A stretch of DNA of 64,000 bases from Glaciecola sp049650345 (GTDB lineage Bacteria > Pseudomonadota > Gammaproteobacteria > Enterobacterales > Alteromonadaceae), in contig JBARZY010000044.1 in the NCBI GenBank assembly GCA_049650345.1, forward strand, positions 62,001-126,000. Direction: 5' to 3'. This document shows, piece by piece, positions 44,363 through 52,622 of this stretch (the first letter of the stretch is position 1; each line of letters starts with the position of its first letter). The translations under genes and the position numbers were made by a program. The notes beneath the pieces were generated by a model. That model made no database searches, was not told where the DNA came from, and was given only the letters and a program-made list of their open reading frames with translations.

Positions 44363-44758
44363 ATGACAAACAAGAATATTAGTAAAAACACCACGGGGTG
44401 GCGTCGTTTACCTCGGGCCACTTATTGTTCGTTACAGGGCTATAAGGCGGCGTGGCAATTTGAGTCAGGCTTTCGGCAGTATTGCATATTGTCGCTGTTG
44501 TTAGCGCCTTTTAGCGTGTTTATATCAAGTTCAACTACGCAGTGTTTGCTATTGATCAGTAGTTTGGTTTTATTACTACTGGCAGAAATTGTTAATTCAG
44601 CTATTGAGGCGGTTGCTGATGCAGTAAGTCAAGAATATAACGAGCTTATTGGCCGCGCAAAAGATTTGGGATCTGCTGCGGTGTTTACCGCTTTGCTACT
44701 CGTTATATTGATATGGGCAGTGGCAATATATGAATACGTAAGCGTATTACTCCCTTAA
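44363..44758 (+). CDS. dgkA: Diacylglycerol kinase (prokaryotic integral-membrane type)
   Basis: Phosphorylates diacylglycerol to phosphatidic acid, salvaging lipid by-products of envelope synthesis. The 131 residues carry the N-terminal amphipathic start (RLPRATYCSLQGYKAAWQFE), three membrane helices (about 41-58, 63-80, 105-125), and the active-site signature LAEIVNSAIEAVADAVSQE with IGRAKDLGSAAV (about 73-107). The length is close to E. coli DgkA (122). Confidence 0.94.
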   Translation: MTNKNISKNTTGWRRLPRATYCSLQGYKAAWQFESGFRQYCILSLLLAPFSVFISSSTTQCLLLISSLVLLLLAEIVNSAIEAVADAVSQEYNELIGRAKDLGSAAVFTALLLVILIWAVAIYEYVSVLLP

Positions 44759-44833
44759 ACTAATCACAAAATTACGTTGATAAGAAATCGCAATCAACCA
44801 TAAAAACGACATTCTTATATTATTTGCCTACGC

Positions 44834-46207
44834 CTAGATTAGTAAGATACTCAGCCCTATGTAAGCAACGATGGTAACAGCACCAGTGAATAATGCATAA
44901 GGTAACTGGGTTTTAACGTGCGTTAGCAAATCAACACCTGCAGCTAATGAGGCCACAGCCGTGGTATCCGATATAGGCGAGCAATGATCGCCAAAAATAC
45001 CGCCCCCCAATATCGCTGCGAGCACTAATTCAGGCGGTATACCTAAGCTAGTGACCAAGGGCATGCCAATAGGGATTAATATTGCAAAGGTACCCCAAGA
45101 CGTTCCCGTGGTAAATGACATAATGGCTCCCGCAATAAATAATGCCGGTACGACGAATATAACAGGCAAGTAAGTACCTACTAATCCAGAAACAAATAAT
45201 CCAGTGCCAAGCTCTTTTAAGCTATTACCCAACGCTATCGACAACATCACAATTGCTACCAAAGGCAGCAATTCAGCCATACCTGAGAACCCTAGTTTAA
45301 AGGTGTTTTGGGTATTACTCTTTTTGCTAATAACCAACAAGGCAAAACCTACCACACAGGCTAAAAAGGTGGCATACAATACCGACTTGCTGCCGCTACC
45401 TTCACTTAGCTGCCCGTTTCCTGTGTAATACATAAAGCCGAACATCCCTACAATCATCACGCCTAGTGGCAACAACATATAGCGGGATTTGCTAGGTGGC
45501 GGGACCTTTATGTGACCGTCGATACGTTCAAGTTTTTGCTCGGCTATGGCCATTGGCCCGTGCAATTTATCGCTAATAATAGTGTAGGCTACAATTATTA
45601 AGGTTAACCATGCATAAATGTTGTAAGGAATGGTGCTCCATAGCACCATTAATGGGTTGCTTGCTAATTCATAATTACTAATAAGCCCAAGTACATAAGC
45701 GCCCCAGCCATTTAATAAAATTAATATACACACCGGTGCACAGGTACTGTCAATAATATAAGCTAAGCGAGCACGGCTCATCTTAAATTTGTCGAATAGC
45801 CCTCTTGCCATAATACCTGAGGTTAGCACGCTTAAGTTTGACTCAATAAAAATAGCCATGCCGGTTAGCATGGTTATACCACTTGCTCTGCGTTTTGTTT
45901 TAGCAATGCCCGAGTCGACCAGTTTATTCACAAAAGCGGCCACACCGCCTGACTCCCGCATAAATGCTAAAAGCGCCCCCACCAGTAATGAAAATAACAA
46001 GATACGGGAAGTACCTGCACTACTAATGGTCGATATCATGCGTTCAATGGTGTTAATTGGCGTCAGTAAAATGCTGTTAGACGTATCACCTAACAGCAAC
46101 AAGGCTTCGGCGCTTACAATGGCTAATAACAATGCCAAAATCACTTCTTTTTTCCATAACACTACTGCTATGGCAACTGCTGGCGGTATTACTGTTAACC
46201 AATCCAA
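44834..46207 (-). CDS. NhaC-family Na+/H+ (or Na+-coupled organate) antiporter
   Basis: A multi-spanning inner-membrane protein of 457 aa. NhaC features include IFIESNLSVLTSGIMARGLFDKF, DSTCAPVCILILLNGWGAYVLGL, FTTGTSWGTFAILIPIGMPL and GGGIFGDHCSPISDTTAVASLAAG near residue 400. The family includes Na+/H+ exchangers and the Bacillus malate/lactate antiporter MleN. It starts with TTG at 46207 behind a strong AAAGGAG six bases upstream, 11 nt after the amidase stop, and is the last gene of the leftward symporter-murQ-amidase operon. Given MurQ releases D-lactate, lactate/Na+ exchange is an attractive but unproven role. Confidence 0.9.
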   Translation of the reverse strand: MDWLTVIPPAVAIAVVLWKKEVILALLLAIVSAEALLLLGDTSNSILLTPINTIERMISTISSAGTSRILLFSLLVGALLAFMRESGGVAAFVNKLVDSGIAKTKRRASGITMLTGMAIFIESNLSVLTSGIMARGLFDKFKMSRARLAYIIDSTCAPVCILILLNGWGAYVLGLISNYELASNPLMVLWSTIPYNIYAWLTLIIVAYTIISDKLHGPMAIAEQKLERIDGHIKVPPPSKSRYMLLPLGVMIVGMFGFMYYTGNGQLSEGSGSKSVLYATFLACVVGFALLVISKKSNTQNTFKLGFSGMAELLPLVAIVMLSIALGNSLKELGTGLFVSGLVGTYLPVIFVVPALFIAGAIMSFTTGTSWGTFAILIPIGMPLVTSLGIPPELVLAAILGGGIFGDHCSPISDTTAVASLAAGVDLLTHVKTQLPYALFTGAVTIVAYIGLSILLI

Positions 46208-46218
46208 GCGCTACTCCT

Positions 46219-48687
46219 TTATTTTTTTGCCAATATGGCTTCGTATATTAGGGTCATTATGTTGCCGTAGTTGGCCATTGCGTATTGATCAGCCGCAAAC
46301 TGATTTCCCTGATCAGATGACAATGCCTCTGAGTGTTGTTTGTTTGTGAGGTATATAATGGCTAAGTCTAGTTCAGGATCGATAACCGTGGCAACGCCCG
46401 TATCACCGGTTAAGCCATATGCTTGTGGGCTGGCATACGGGCCAAAATGCCACTGCGTATTGTTGGTCGCTAGTCGCCAGCCCAGTCCTATTGAATCTTT
46501 TACAAACTCAGGATGAACAAAGCGTTGTAAGGTCTGCGGGGTAAACAAATGCGTGTCACCGTAGCCGCCACCATTCAGCAACAGTTGTGCTAAAACACCC
46601 AGATCGTATGCGTTTGAAAATAAACCTGCGTGCCCTGATACCTCTTGCATTGAATAAAAGGCTAATTCATCGTGGACTTCACCTTGCAGCACGTGTTTTC
46701 TTACATTGTCGAACATCACTGTACCGCCACGGGTATTACCCTGTATCTCAGTTGCAGCAAATTGTGTCGCCTCATAGCCTTTTTGCAATGGCTTAAATGC
46801 ACTGTGTGTAAGCTTTAACGGGGCAAAAATTTGGTTTTCAACAAACTCATCCAAAGGCATTTGCGTAATGCGCTCAACTAACAAGCCCAATATTAAAAAG
46901 TTGGTGTCAGAGTAGGCTTGGTCCGCTCTTCTAGGACCAGAAAGCGGTAATTTTTTTAGCACAATATTTTGCGTGAGGGGTTTTTCTTGAGAATACAAGG
47001 TATCGCCAAATACAGGATTGGGCTTGAATATCTCTATATTGTTGCTGTAGCCAGACGCGTGTGTGAGTAAATCGGCAATAGTACGGGTGTCGCGGCCATC
47101 GCCATTATATTCAGTTAAATAGGCTGAAATAGGCGAGTCTAAGGCAAGTTTACCTTGGTCCACCAACATCATGATGGCTAAAGTAGTGGCAAACACCTTA
47201 GTTTTTGCCGATAAATCAAACGCTGTGTCTACTTGCATTGCCTGTGGTTCGGCTAATGCCTTGGCGTCATCGTTGTATTTACGTGCATAACCATACGCGC
47301 TTTGCTTAACCACTTGTCCTTTATGAATTACCATTACACTAGCGCCAGGAAAGCCATTACTTATGTCATTTTTTATCAGTGCATCGAGCTGACTAAAATC
47401 GTAGGCCGGTTTTTTATGCAAAGTAGGATAGGTAAGACCAATTTTTAGTAAGGCATTATCGTCACCTTCTAAATTAGCAACGCGCAAACTGTTTATGCCA
47501 TTTTGCGTTCGCTTTGCAATACTATACACAACTGACTTTTGTTGGTCCCAGCGCTCGCTTAAATTGAGTTTTTGCTCGTTAATAAAAATATCAGCATGAC
47601 GAATATGCTGTGCGTTAATGATAATGTTACCGCTATTGGCTTTACCCACAAATTTAACGCGTTGGTTTTGGTACAGATTATTGGCAACTTGAGGCACAAA
47701 GGTAAACGCCAGTTGATGCCCTTGTCGAGTATGTTCGGGTAACTCTTGCTGGGATTGATGATATTGCGCTATGAGTTGTTCGGCTTGTTTACTGAAATAC
47801 TTTTCTAATAATGCAAATAAGGTAGCGGCAGTACTTGCATCGGCTTGGTAATTGACTTGCCATGGTATAAAGTGCATTTGAAACGCGCCTATCACGTCTT
47901 GCGTTTGCTTATCGAGCACGCCGGTTTGTGCAATCTTGTAGCCATAGACATTGAGTGCCCGCTGTAATAGACCAATGCTGGGGGCTTGGGCATCAAAGTA
48001 CTGCCAGTATTTACCCACGGTTTGTTTGTCGTACCACGCGCCAACACCTGCTTCGTAGAGCTTTTGCCAAGGAAACCGCGGGCCGGGGTCGTTTTTACGC
48101 GAGGGCGCGATATCAGAATGTCCCACTACCGCAGTAGGAGAGATGTCTGGGTTACGCGCTAATATGCCTTTGCTGAGCTCAATTAATAAGGCAATTTGTT
48201 CGTCTTCAAAGTCGGGGTAAATACAACTGGCTTTGGGCTTAATAAATCCTGGCGGGACGTCGCGCTCAAAACACTCTGGTGTATTTACTATTTCAATACC
48301 AATAGAAGAATCATTGAGCCCATTGCGACCTTGCCAATAACTCACTCCGGCATGCCAGGCGCGTTCTGTTTCATCAACTAATTGCAATACTCGCAAAGAA
48401 TCGTGCGGGTAGGTGTCGTCGTTTAGTTTGGGAATAAGGTAATGTGAACTCACGCCGCCACCTTCACTGACTAAAAAATCAATAGAGCGGGCATAATTTA
48501 CGGCGGTAAAATGCATTACCAATGATTTTACTCGATAACTGGAATTGCTTGAGGGCATGTCGCTGATCTTCAGCGTAGTTTGGGTACTGGTACAACTGCT
48601 TAGCATTAAAGCGAAAACTACCACTACTACTGTTTTAAGGCTTGTGAGTAATTTCAAGGTGTTAGTAGCCATGTTTGTGTGAAGCAT
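46219..48687 (-). CDS. Lipoprotein: AmiD-like N-acetylmuramoyl-L-alanine amidase + peptidoglycan-binding + class C beta-lactamase-like domain
   Basis: The 822 residues start with a lipoprotein signal (FALMLSSC, Cys near residue 32). Next comes an Amidase_2 domain (about 50-215): VMHFTAVNY with a Zn His, HYLIP, WHAGVSYWQGR, NDSSIGIEIVN, and VGHSDIAPSRKNDPGPRFPW with the final ligands. A PG_binding_1 region (about 235-295, LLQRALNVYGYKIAQTGVLD) leads through a linker to a serine-hydrolase domain (about 430-822). In that domain the usual SxxK position reads FDLSAKTKVFAT, with Ala at the expected nucleophile; YSDTNF is kept, but the HTG-like motif reads YGLTGDTG. It overlaps murQ by one base (TAATG). 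Likely cleaves MurNAc-peptide amide bonds at the outer membrane; the second domain may be inactive. Confidence 0.9.
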   Translation of the reverse strand: MLHTNMATNTLKLLTSLKTVVVVVFALMLSSCTSTQTTLKISDMPSSNSSYRVKSLVMHFTAVNYARSIDFLVSEGGGVSSHYLIPKLNDDTYPHDSLRVLQLVDETERAWHAGVSYWQGRNGLNDSSIGIEIVNTPECFERDVPPGFIKPKASCIYPDFEDEQIALLIELSKGILARNPDISPTAVVGHSDIAPSRKNDPGPRFPWQKLYEAGVGAWYDKQTVGKYWQYFDAQAPSIGLLQRALNVYGYKIAQTGVLDKQTQDVIGAFQMHFIPWQVNYQADASTAATLFALLEKYFSKQAEQLIAQYHQSQQELPEHTRQGHQLAFTFVPQVANNLYQNQRVKFVGKANSGNIIINAQHIRHADIFINEQKLNLSERWDQQKSVVYSIAKRTQNGINSLRVANLEGDDNALLKIGLTYPTLHKKPAYDFSQLDALIKNDISNGFPGASVMVIHKGQVVKQSAYGYARKYNDDAKALAEPQAMQVDTAFDLSAKTKVFATTLAIMMLVDQGKLALDSPISAYLTEYNGDGRDTRTIADLLTHASGYSNNIEIFKPNPVFGDTLYSQEKPLTQNIVLKKLPLSGPRRADQAYSDTNFLILGLLVERITQMPLDEFVENQIFAPLKLTHSAFKPLQKGYEATQFAATEIQGNTRGGTVMFDNVRKHVLQGEVHDELAFYSMQEVSGHAGLFSNAYDLGVLAQLLLNGGGYGDTHLFTPQTLQRFVHPEFVKDSIGLGWRLATNNTQWHFGPYASPQAYGLTGDTGVATVIDPELDLAIIYLTNKQHSEALSSDQGNQFAADQYAMANYGNIMTLIYEAILAKK

Positions 48688-49610
48688 TATACATTTCCCA
48701 TCGCGTTGCGCAGGTGTCCATGGTGTTCCGACAGCATAGAACTGGCTTTTTCGCTATTGGTGTTGGTAAGCAGCATAAGTATTGCTAGCTTAGCATTGTT
48801 GTTTGCATTGAGCAGTGCTTGTTGAGCCTCAAGGTGCTGACATTGTGTTGCCTGCATAACAATACGGATTGCCCTCGCATGCAATTTTTGATTGGAAGCA
48901 TTTACGTCAACCATGAGGTTCTCATACACTTTTCCCAGCTTTATCATAGTGGCAGTGCTTAGCATATTCAAAATCAACTTTTGCGCCGTACCTGACTTCA
49001 TTCGGGTAGAGCCGGTAATACACTCGGGCCCCACGTTAGCGCAAATACCCGCTTTGGCAATACTGAGTATTGGCGCATTAGGGTTACATGCTACGCTAAC
49101 GGTATTACAGCCTAGATTATCTGCATATTCTAATGCACCTATTACGTAGGGAGTACGGCCACTTGCGGCAATGCCAACAACAGTATCTTGTGCTTGTAGA
49201 TGGTGGGCGACTAAATCGTCAGCACCTTGCTGGGCGCTATCTTCTGCGCCTTCTACTGCATGGGTTAAGGCTTTACTGCCACCAGCAATGATTCCAATTA
49301 CCATCGTGTCGGGCACGCTAAACGTAGGCCGACATTCTACCGCATCGAGCACCCCTAAACGCCCACTGGTACCTGCCCCGATATATATTAGTCTTCCGCC
49401 GCTTTTAATACTGTTTACCGCAAAGTCTACAGCTTGAGTAATACTGGGCAAGGCAGCTTCAACACTGCTGGCCACCTTTTTATCTTCAGCATTAATAACA
49501 CTCAACATATCGAGCGTAGATAGCGTATCAATTTGCATCGTATTGGGGTTACGGCTTTCTGAGGTCATACCGCGCAGTTCTTGGAGCATATCTGTTAGTG
49601 GCTTTGTCAT
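48687..49610 (-). CDS. murQ: N-acetylmuramic acid 6-phosphate etherase MurQ
   Basis: Splits the lactyl ether of MurNAc-6-phosphate to GlcNAc-6-phosphate and D-lactate. The 307 residues (E. coli 298) show the SIS domain signature RLIYIGAGTSGRLGVLDAVECRPTF-type sequence (about 74-98, with the catalytic Glu), ALTHAVEGAEDS, TVVGIAASGRTPYVIGAL, VSVACNPNAP, and EPVITGSTRMKSGTAQKLILN-type C-terminal block. It overlaps the symporter stop and the downstream lipoprotein start by one base each (TAATG twice), so all three are translationally coupled. Cytoplasmic. Confidence 0.97.
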   Translation of the reverse strand: MTKPLTDMLQELRGMTSESRNPNTMQIDTLSTLDMLSVINAEDKKVASSVEAALPSITQAVDFAVNSIKSGGRLIYIGAGTSGRLGVLDAVECRPTFSVPDTMVIGIIAGGSKALTHAVEGAEDSAQQGADDLVAHHLQAQDTVVGIAASGRTPYVIGALEYADNLGCNTVSVACNPNAPILSIAKAGICANVGPECITGSTRMKSGTAQKLILNMLSTATMIKLGKVYENLMVDVNASNQKLHARAIRIVMQATQCQHLEAQQALLNANNNAKLAILMLLTNTNSEKASSMLSEHHGHLRNAMGNV

Positions 49611-51211
49611 TAGTGGGCAGTCTCATTTACAGTGCTATTAGCAATACTACCGGGAGTGGTTTGTTTACCCAAGCAGCATACCAATGTTGCCACCGCAGTG
49701 CCGAGCAGTAATTGGTAGGCAAAGTTAACATCAAAACGCAGGTGTTCAGGTAAGTATAGGGTTTGGATATACGATTGCATCATAACGGGTATTAAAAAAC
49801 CAACCAGCAAGGCCAATACAATTGACCATTGCGCACCGCGTTGGGTAAATAACGCGGTAAAATATACGCCTAATAGTCCACTGTAAGAGAACACCATTAC
49901 ACTGAGCGCAAAGGCGAGCAATGGCATATCTGAATATTGTTGCCAGTAGTAACACAAACCAGCCATTATGCTCAGTAATATCGCCACTACGCCCATACTG
50001 ATGCGTCCAGCAAACACTAAATGTGCTTCACTGGGCTCTGTTTTTTTCACCAGCTTACAGTAATAACCCTTGTATAAATCTTGTACTGCCACTGACGACA
50101 TACTGTTTAAGCCAGAGTTTAAGGTAGACAAAGCGGCTGCAATAATACCTATTGTTACAATGGCTTTAATGCCGTTGGGCAAGTCGGTAAGCACGTAATA
50201 CATAAAGATGGTAACGGTTTGGCCAACAAATTCGGGCGTAGGGGCGCCGTTAAGGCCGTTTTTCATTAACTCTGGACGTTGATAGTACACATATAACAAT
50301 AAGCCAATACACACAAAAATTAAGACTACAGGAATGCCCATTAAAATAGAGCTGACTAAGGCTTTTGTGGCGCTTTTAGCATCTTTACAAGTAAGCATGC
50401 GTTGGGTCACGTCTTGGTCAAGTCCGAAGGCGGCAATATTAAGTAACACAAAGCCAGTCATTATAGACCAAAAACTAAACACATTGGCTGAACTGACATC
50501 AGCATTAAAGTTAAGCAAGGTGAGTTTAGAGGGGGCATCGTTTCCAGGATTTGCGAGCACCTCTATGATTTGATTTAGGTCGGCAGGAATACTCATTAAT
50601 AAGTAGCCTAACACCAACAACGCTGCAGACACATACACCATAGCTTGAATCACATCGCTGTAAATTACGCTTTTTATACCGCCATACATAGTGTACGCAA
50701 AACCAATGGTGGCAATCAGCACTATTGACAACATTACATTGCCTGCGTCGATGTTGCCAAACAATATCATTGCCACCGCAATGGCTGCCATATACAAGCG
50801 AGCGCCACTGGCAAACAAGCGGCCAAGCAAATACACAGTACCCGCTTGATATTTTGCGTTAGCACCAAAGCGCTGTGCTAAAAGTTCATATACAGTAAAT
50901 ACCTTATGTTGATAAAACTTGGGCATTAAAAAATATGAAACAAATAGCGCAGCCACAAAGCCCGCAATGTTGGTTGCTAAATAAGTAAGATCGCCGCGAT
51001 AGCCTTGGTCAGGGCCACCTAAAAAAGTAGCCGCAGATTGCGAGGTGGCAAGTACTGATATTCCCACTAACCAAATGGGCATTTGGTTTTTCGCTAAAAA
51101 ATAGTCTTTACTTGATTGCGCTTTGGTATTAAACCAAATGCCAGTAACTAGCAATACTAAACCGTAGACCGCAAATATTGACCAATCTAATGCTGAAAAC
51201 TGATCGATCAT
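49610..51211 (-). CDS. Sodium:solute symporter (SSS family), probable amino-sugar/muropeptide importer
   Basis: A 533-residue inner-membrane symporter with about 13 hydrophobic segments. SSS family marks include WFNTKAQSSKDYFLAKNQMPIWLVG near the start, SAATFLGGPDQGYRGDL, YTMYGGIKSVIYSDVIQAMVYV (about 173-194), and AFGLDQDVTQRMLTCKDAKSA with GIIAAALSTLNSGLNSMSSV downstream. It is the first gene of a leftward operon with murQ, so the cargo is likely MurNAc or a related wall fragment entering with Na+. SSS proteins encoded with sialic-acid and NagA-type genes share this logic. Substrate is inferred from context only. Confidence 0.9.
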   Translation of the reverse strand: MIDQFSALDWSIFAVYGLVLLVTGIWFNTKAQSSKDYFLAKNQMPIWLVGISVLATSQSAATFLGGPDQGYRGDLTYLATNIAGFVAALFVSYFLMPKFYQHKVFTVYELLAQRFGANAKYQAGTVYLLGRLFASGARLYMAAIAVAMILFGNIDAGNVMLSIVLIATIGFAYTMYGGIKSVIYSDVIQAMVYVSAALLVLGYLLMSIPADLNQIIEVLANPGNDAPSKLTLLNFNADVSSANVFSFWSIMTGFVLLNIAAFGLDQDVTQRMLTCKDAKSATKALVSSILMGIPVVLIFVCIGLLLYVYYQRPELMKNGLNGAPTPEFVGQTVTIFMYYVLTDLPNGIKAIVTIGIIAAALSTLNSGLNSMSSVAVQDLYKGYYCKLVKKTEPSEAHLVFAGRISMGVVAILLSIMAGLCYYWQQYSDMPLLAFALSVMVFSYSGLLGVYFTALFTQRGAQWSIVLALLVGFLIPVMMQSYIQTLYLPEHLRFDVNFAYQLLLGTAVATLVCCLGKQTTPGSIANSTVNETAH

Positions 51212-51250
51212 CGTGACGGTCTCGCACTGGCTTGCATCGTATTATAGCTG

Positions 51251-51274
51251 GTGTTTGCATAACATGTGCAACAC
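51251..51274. promoter_or_regulatory. Imperfect inverted repeat in the symporter/alr divergent intergenic region
   Basis: GTGTTTGCA and TGCAACAC form an inverted repeat with one extra T in the left arm and seven bases between. It lies 40-63 nt upstream of the symporter start in a 276-nt region between divergent transcripts, a natural place for a shared operator. No regulator gene is in the window. Confidence 0.35.
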
Positions 51275-51487
51275 ATCTTAAGGTACATGGTGAAGTCCTT
51301 ATTTATTGTTATTCTACATTGACTAAACCCGCGGTATTAGGCTGCATACCGTGCGTGAATGACTCAATTTATATGTGCTTTTGCTTAGTTTACGTTTATG
51401 CGACTAATTTTTATAGCAAATATAGATGAAAAAGCTATTTTTCTGGCTTACACTTGCAGCCCACAAACGCTGATAGGACTAACTCGG

Positions 51488-52564
51488 GTGAGCCGGCCAA
51501 CGCTTGCGCTAATTGATTTAGCGGCATTAACACAAAATTTATCTGATTTGATTGCGGTAAATCGCAATAGTAAAATTGTGTCTGTGGTAAAAGCGGATGC
51601 GTATGGTAATGGCGCAGTTCCTGTTGCTAGGGCTATTCAGCAACAATCTGATATATTGGCTGTGGCCTTTATTGACGAGGCGCTAGCGCTAGTAGACAGT
51701 GGAATCACTAAACCCATACTGGTTTTGCAGGGGCCGCATACCGAGGATGATTTTGCACGTGGCGCACACGCTGATATCATTTGGATGATGCATTCACAAT
51801 GGCAACTTGATGCTTACCACGCATATGTTCATACCCAATCTACTTACCCCAAAGCGTGGTTTAAATTTGATACCGGCATGCACAGATTGGGTTTGCCGTG
51901 TGACCGTTTTAGCGAAATTTTATCTGCAAACCAAGCCTTGATTAACGAGCATACCGTTATTGTAAGTCATTTAGCGTGCGCCGATGAACCTGAACAAGAC
52001 CATGCTAATCATCAAATTTCTCGTTTTTTACAGCTTGCTAAGCAATCAGGATTACCTTTGTGTATTGCTAATTCAGCGGCAGCGATGCGCTTTGAACAGG
52101 CGCGACAAGATTATGTCAGAATTGGGATTGCGATGTATGGGGCAACGCCGTTCCAAGTATTTGATAACCCAATGCAACTTCGTCCTGTGATGCAACTTAA
52201 TTCAGAAATTATTGCCTTACGTACAATTCCTGCCGGTGACACCGTGGGATATGGTGCAACTTGGCAAGCAACACAACAAACGGTAATAGCGACTGTTGCC
52301 CTAGGTTATGCAGATGGGTATCCTCGTCATGCGCCTATTGGCACACCAGCGTGGTGCAACAACCAGCGTATTCATTTGGTGGGTCGTGTATCTATGGATA
52401 TGCTCACGTTTGACGTGAGCCATTTAGCAGAACCTAAAATAGGCGATATGGTGCAACTTTGGGGTGACAAACTCCCCATAAATGAAGTGGCAGAGCACGT
52501 TGGTACCATTGGTTACGAATTAATGACGCGAGTATCAGCTAGAGTACCGCGAGCATACACATAA
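51488..52564 (+). CDS. alr: Alanine racemase (PLP)
   Basis: Interconverts L- and D-alanine. From the GTG at 51488 the protein is 358 aa (E. coli Alr 359) and begins VSRPTLALIDLAALTQNL, the normal family start. The PLP lysine is in VVKADAYGNG (Lys35), with KFDTGMHRLG (about 134-143), NSAAAMRF, VRIGIAMYG, and the catalytic Tyr region VALGYADGYPRH (about 266-277). AGGA lies 10 bases before the GTG. An upstream in-frame ATG (51398) would add 30 residues unlike the family. Beside MurNAc-salvage genes, a catabolic role (DadX-like) with D-Ala from wall peptides is plausible; an anabolic role is equally allowed. Confidence 0.93.
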   Translation: MSRPTLALIDLAALTQNLSDLIAVNRNSKIVSVVKADAYGNGAVPVARAIQQQSDILAVAFIDEALALVDSGITKPILVLQGPHTEDDFARGAHADIIWMMHSQWQLDAYHAYVHTQSTYPKAWFKFDTGMHRLGLPCDRFSEILSANQALINEHTVIVSHLACADEPEQDHANHQISRFLQLAKQSGLPLCIANSAAAMRFEQARQDYVRIGIAMYGATPFQVFDNPMQLRPVMQLNSEIIALRTIPAGDTVGYGATWQATQQTVIATVALGYADGYPRHAPIGTPAWCNNQRIHLVGRVSMDMLTFDVSHLAEPKIGDMVQLWGDKLPINEVAEHVGTIGYELMTRVSARVPRAYT

Positions 52565-52622
52565 GATGACAAATGCACTACTATAGTAAAAACATATATA
52601 CATATAGCGCACGGAGCGAGCC

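Noticed and set aside
51398..51487. N-terminal extension of alanine racemase from ATG 51398
   Set aside because: The added 30 residues are unlike the family; the GTG at 51488 gives the usual SRPT start, normal length and an AGGA upstream.
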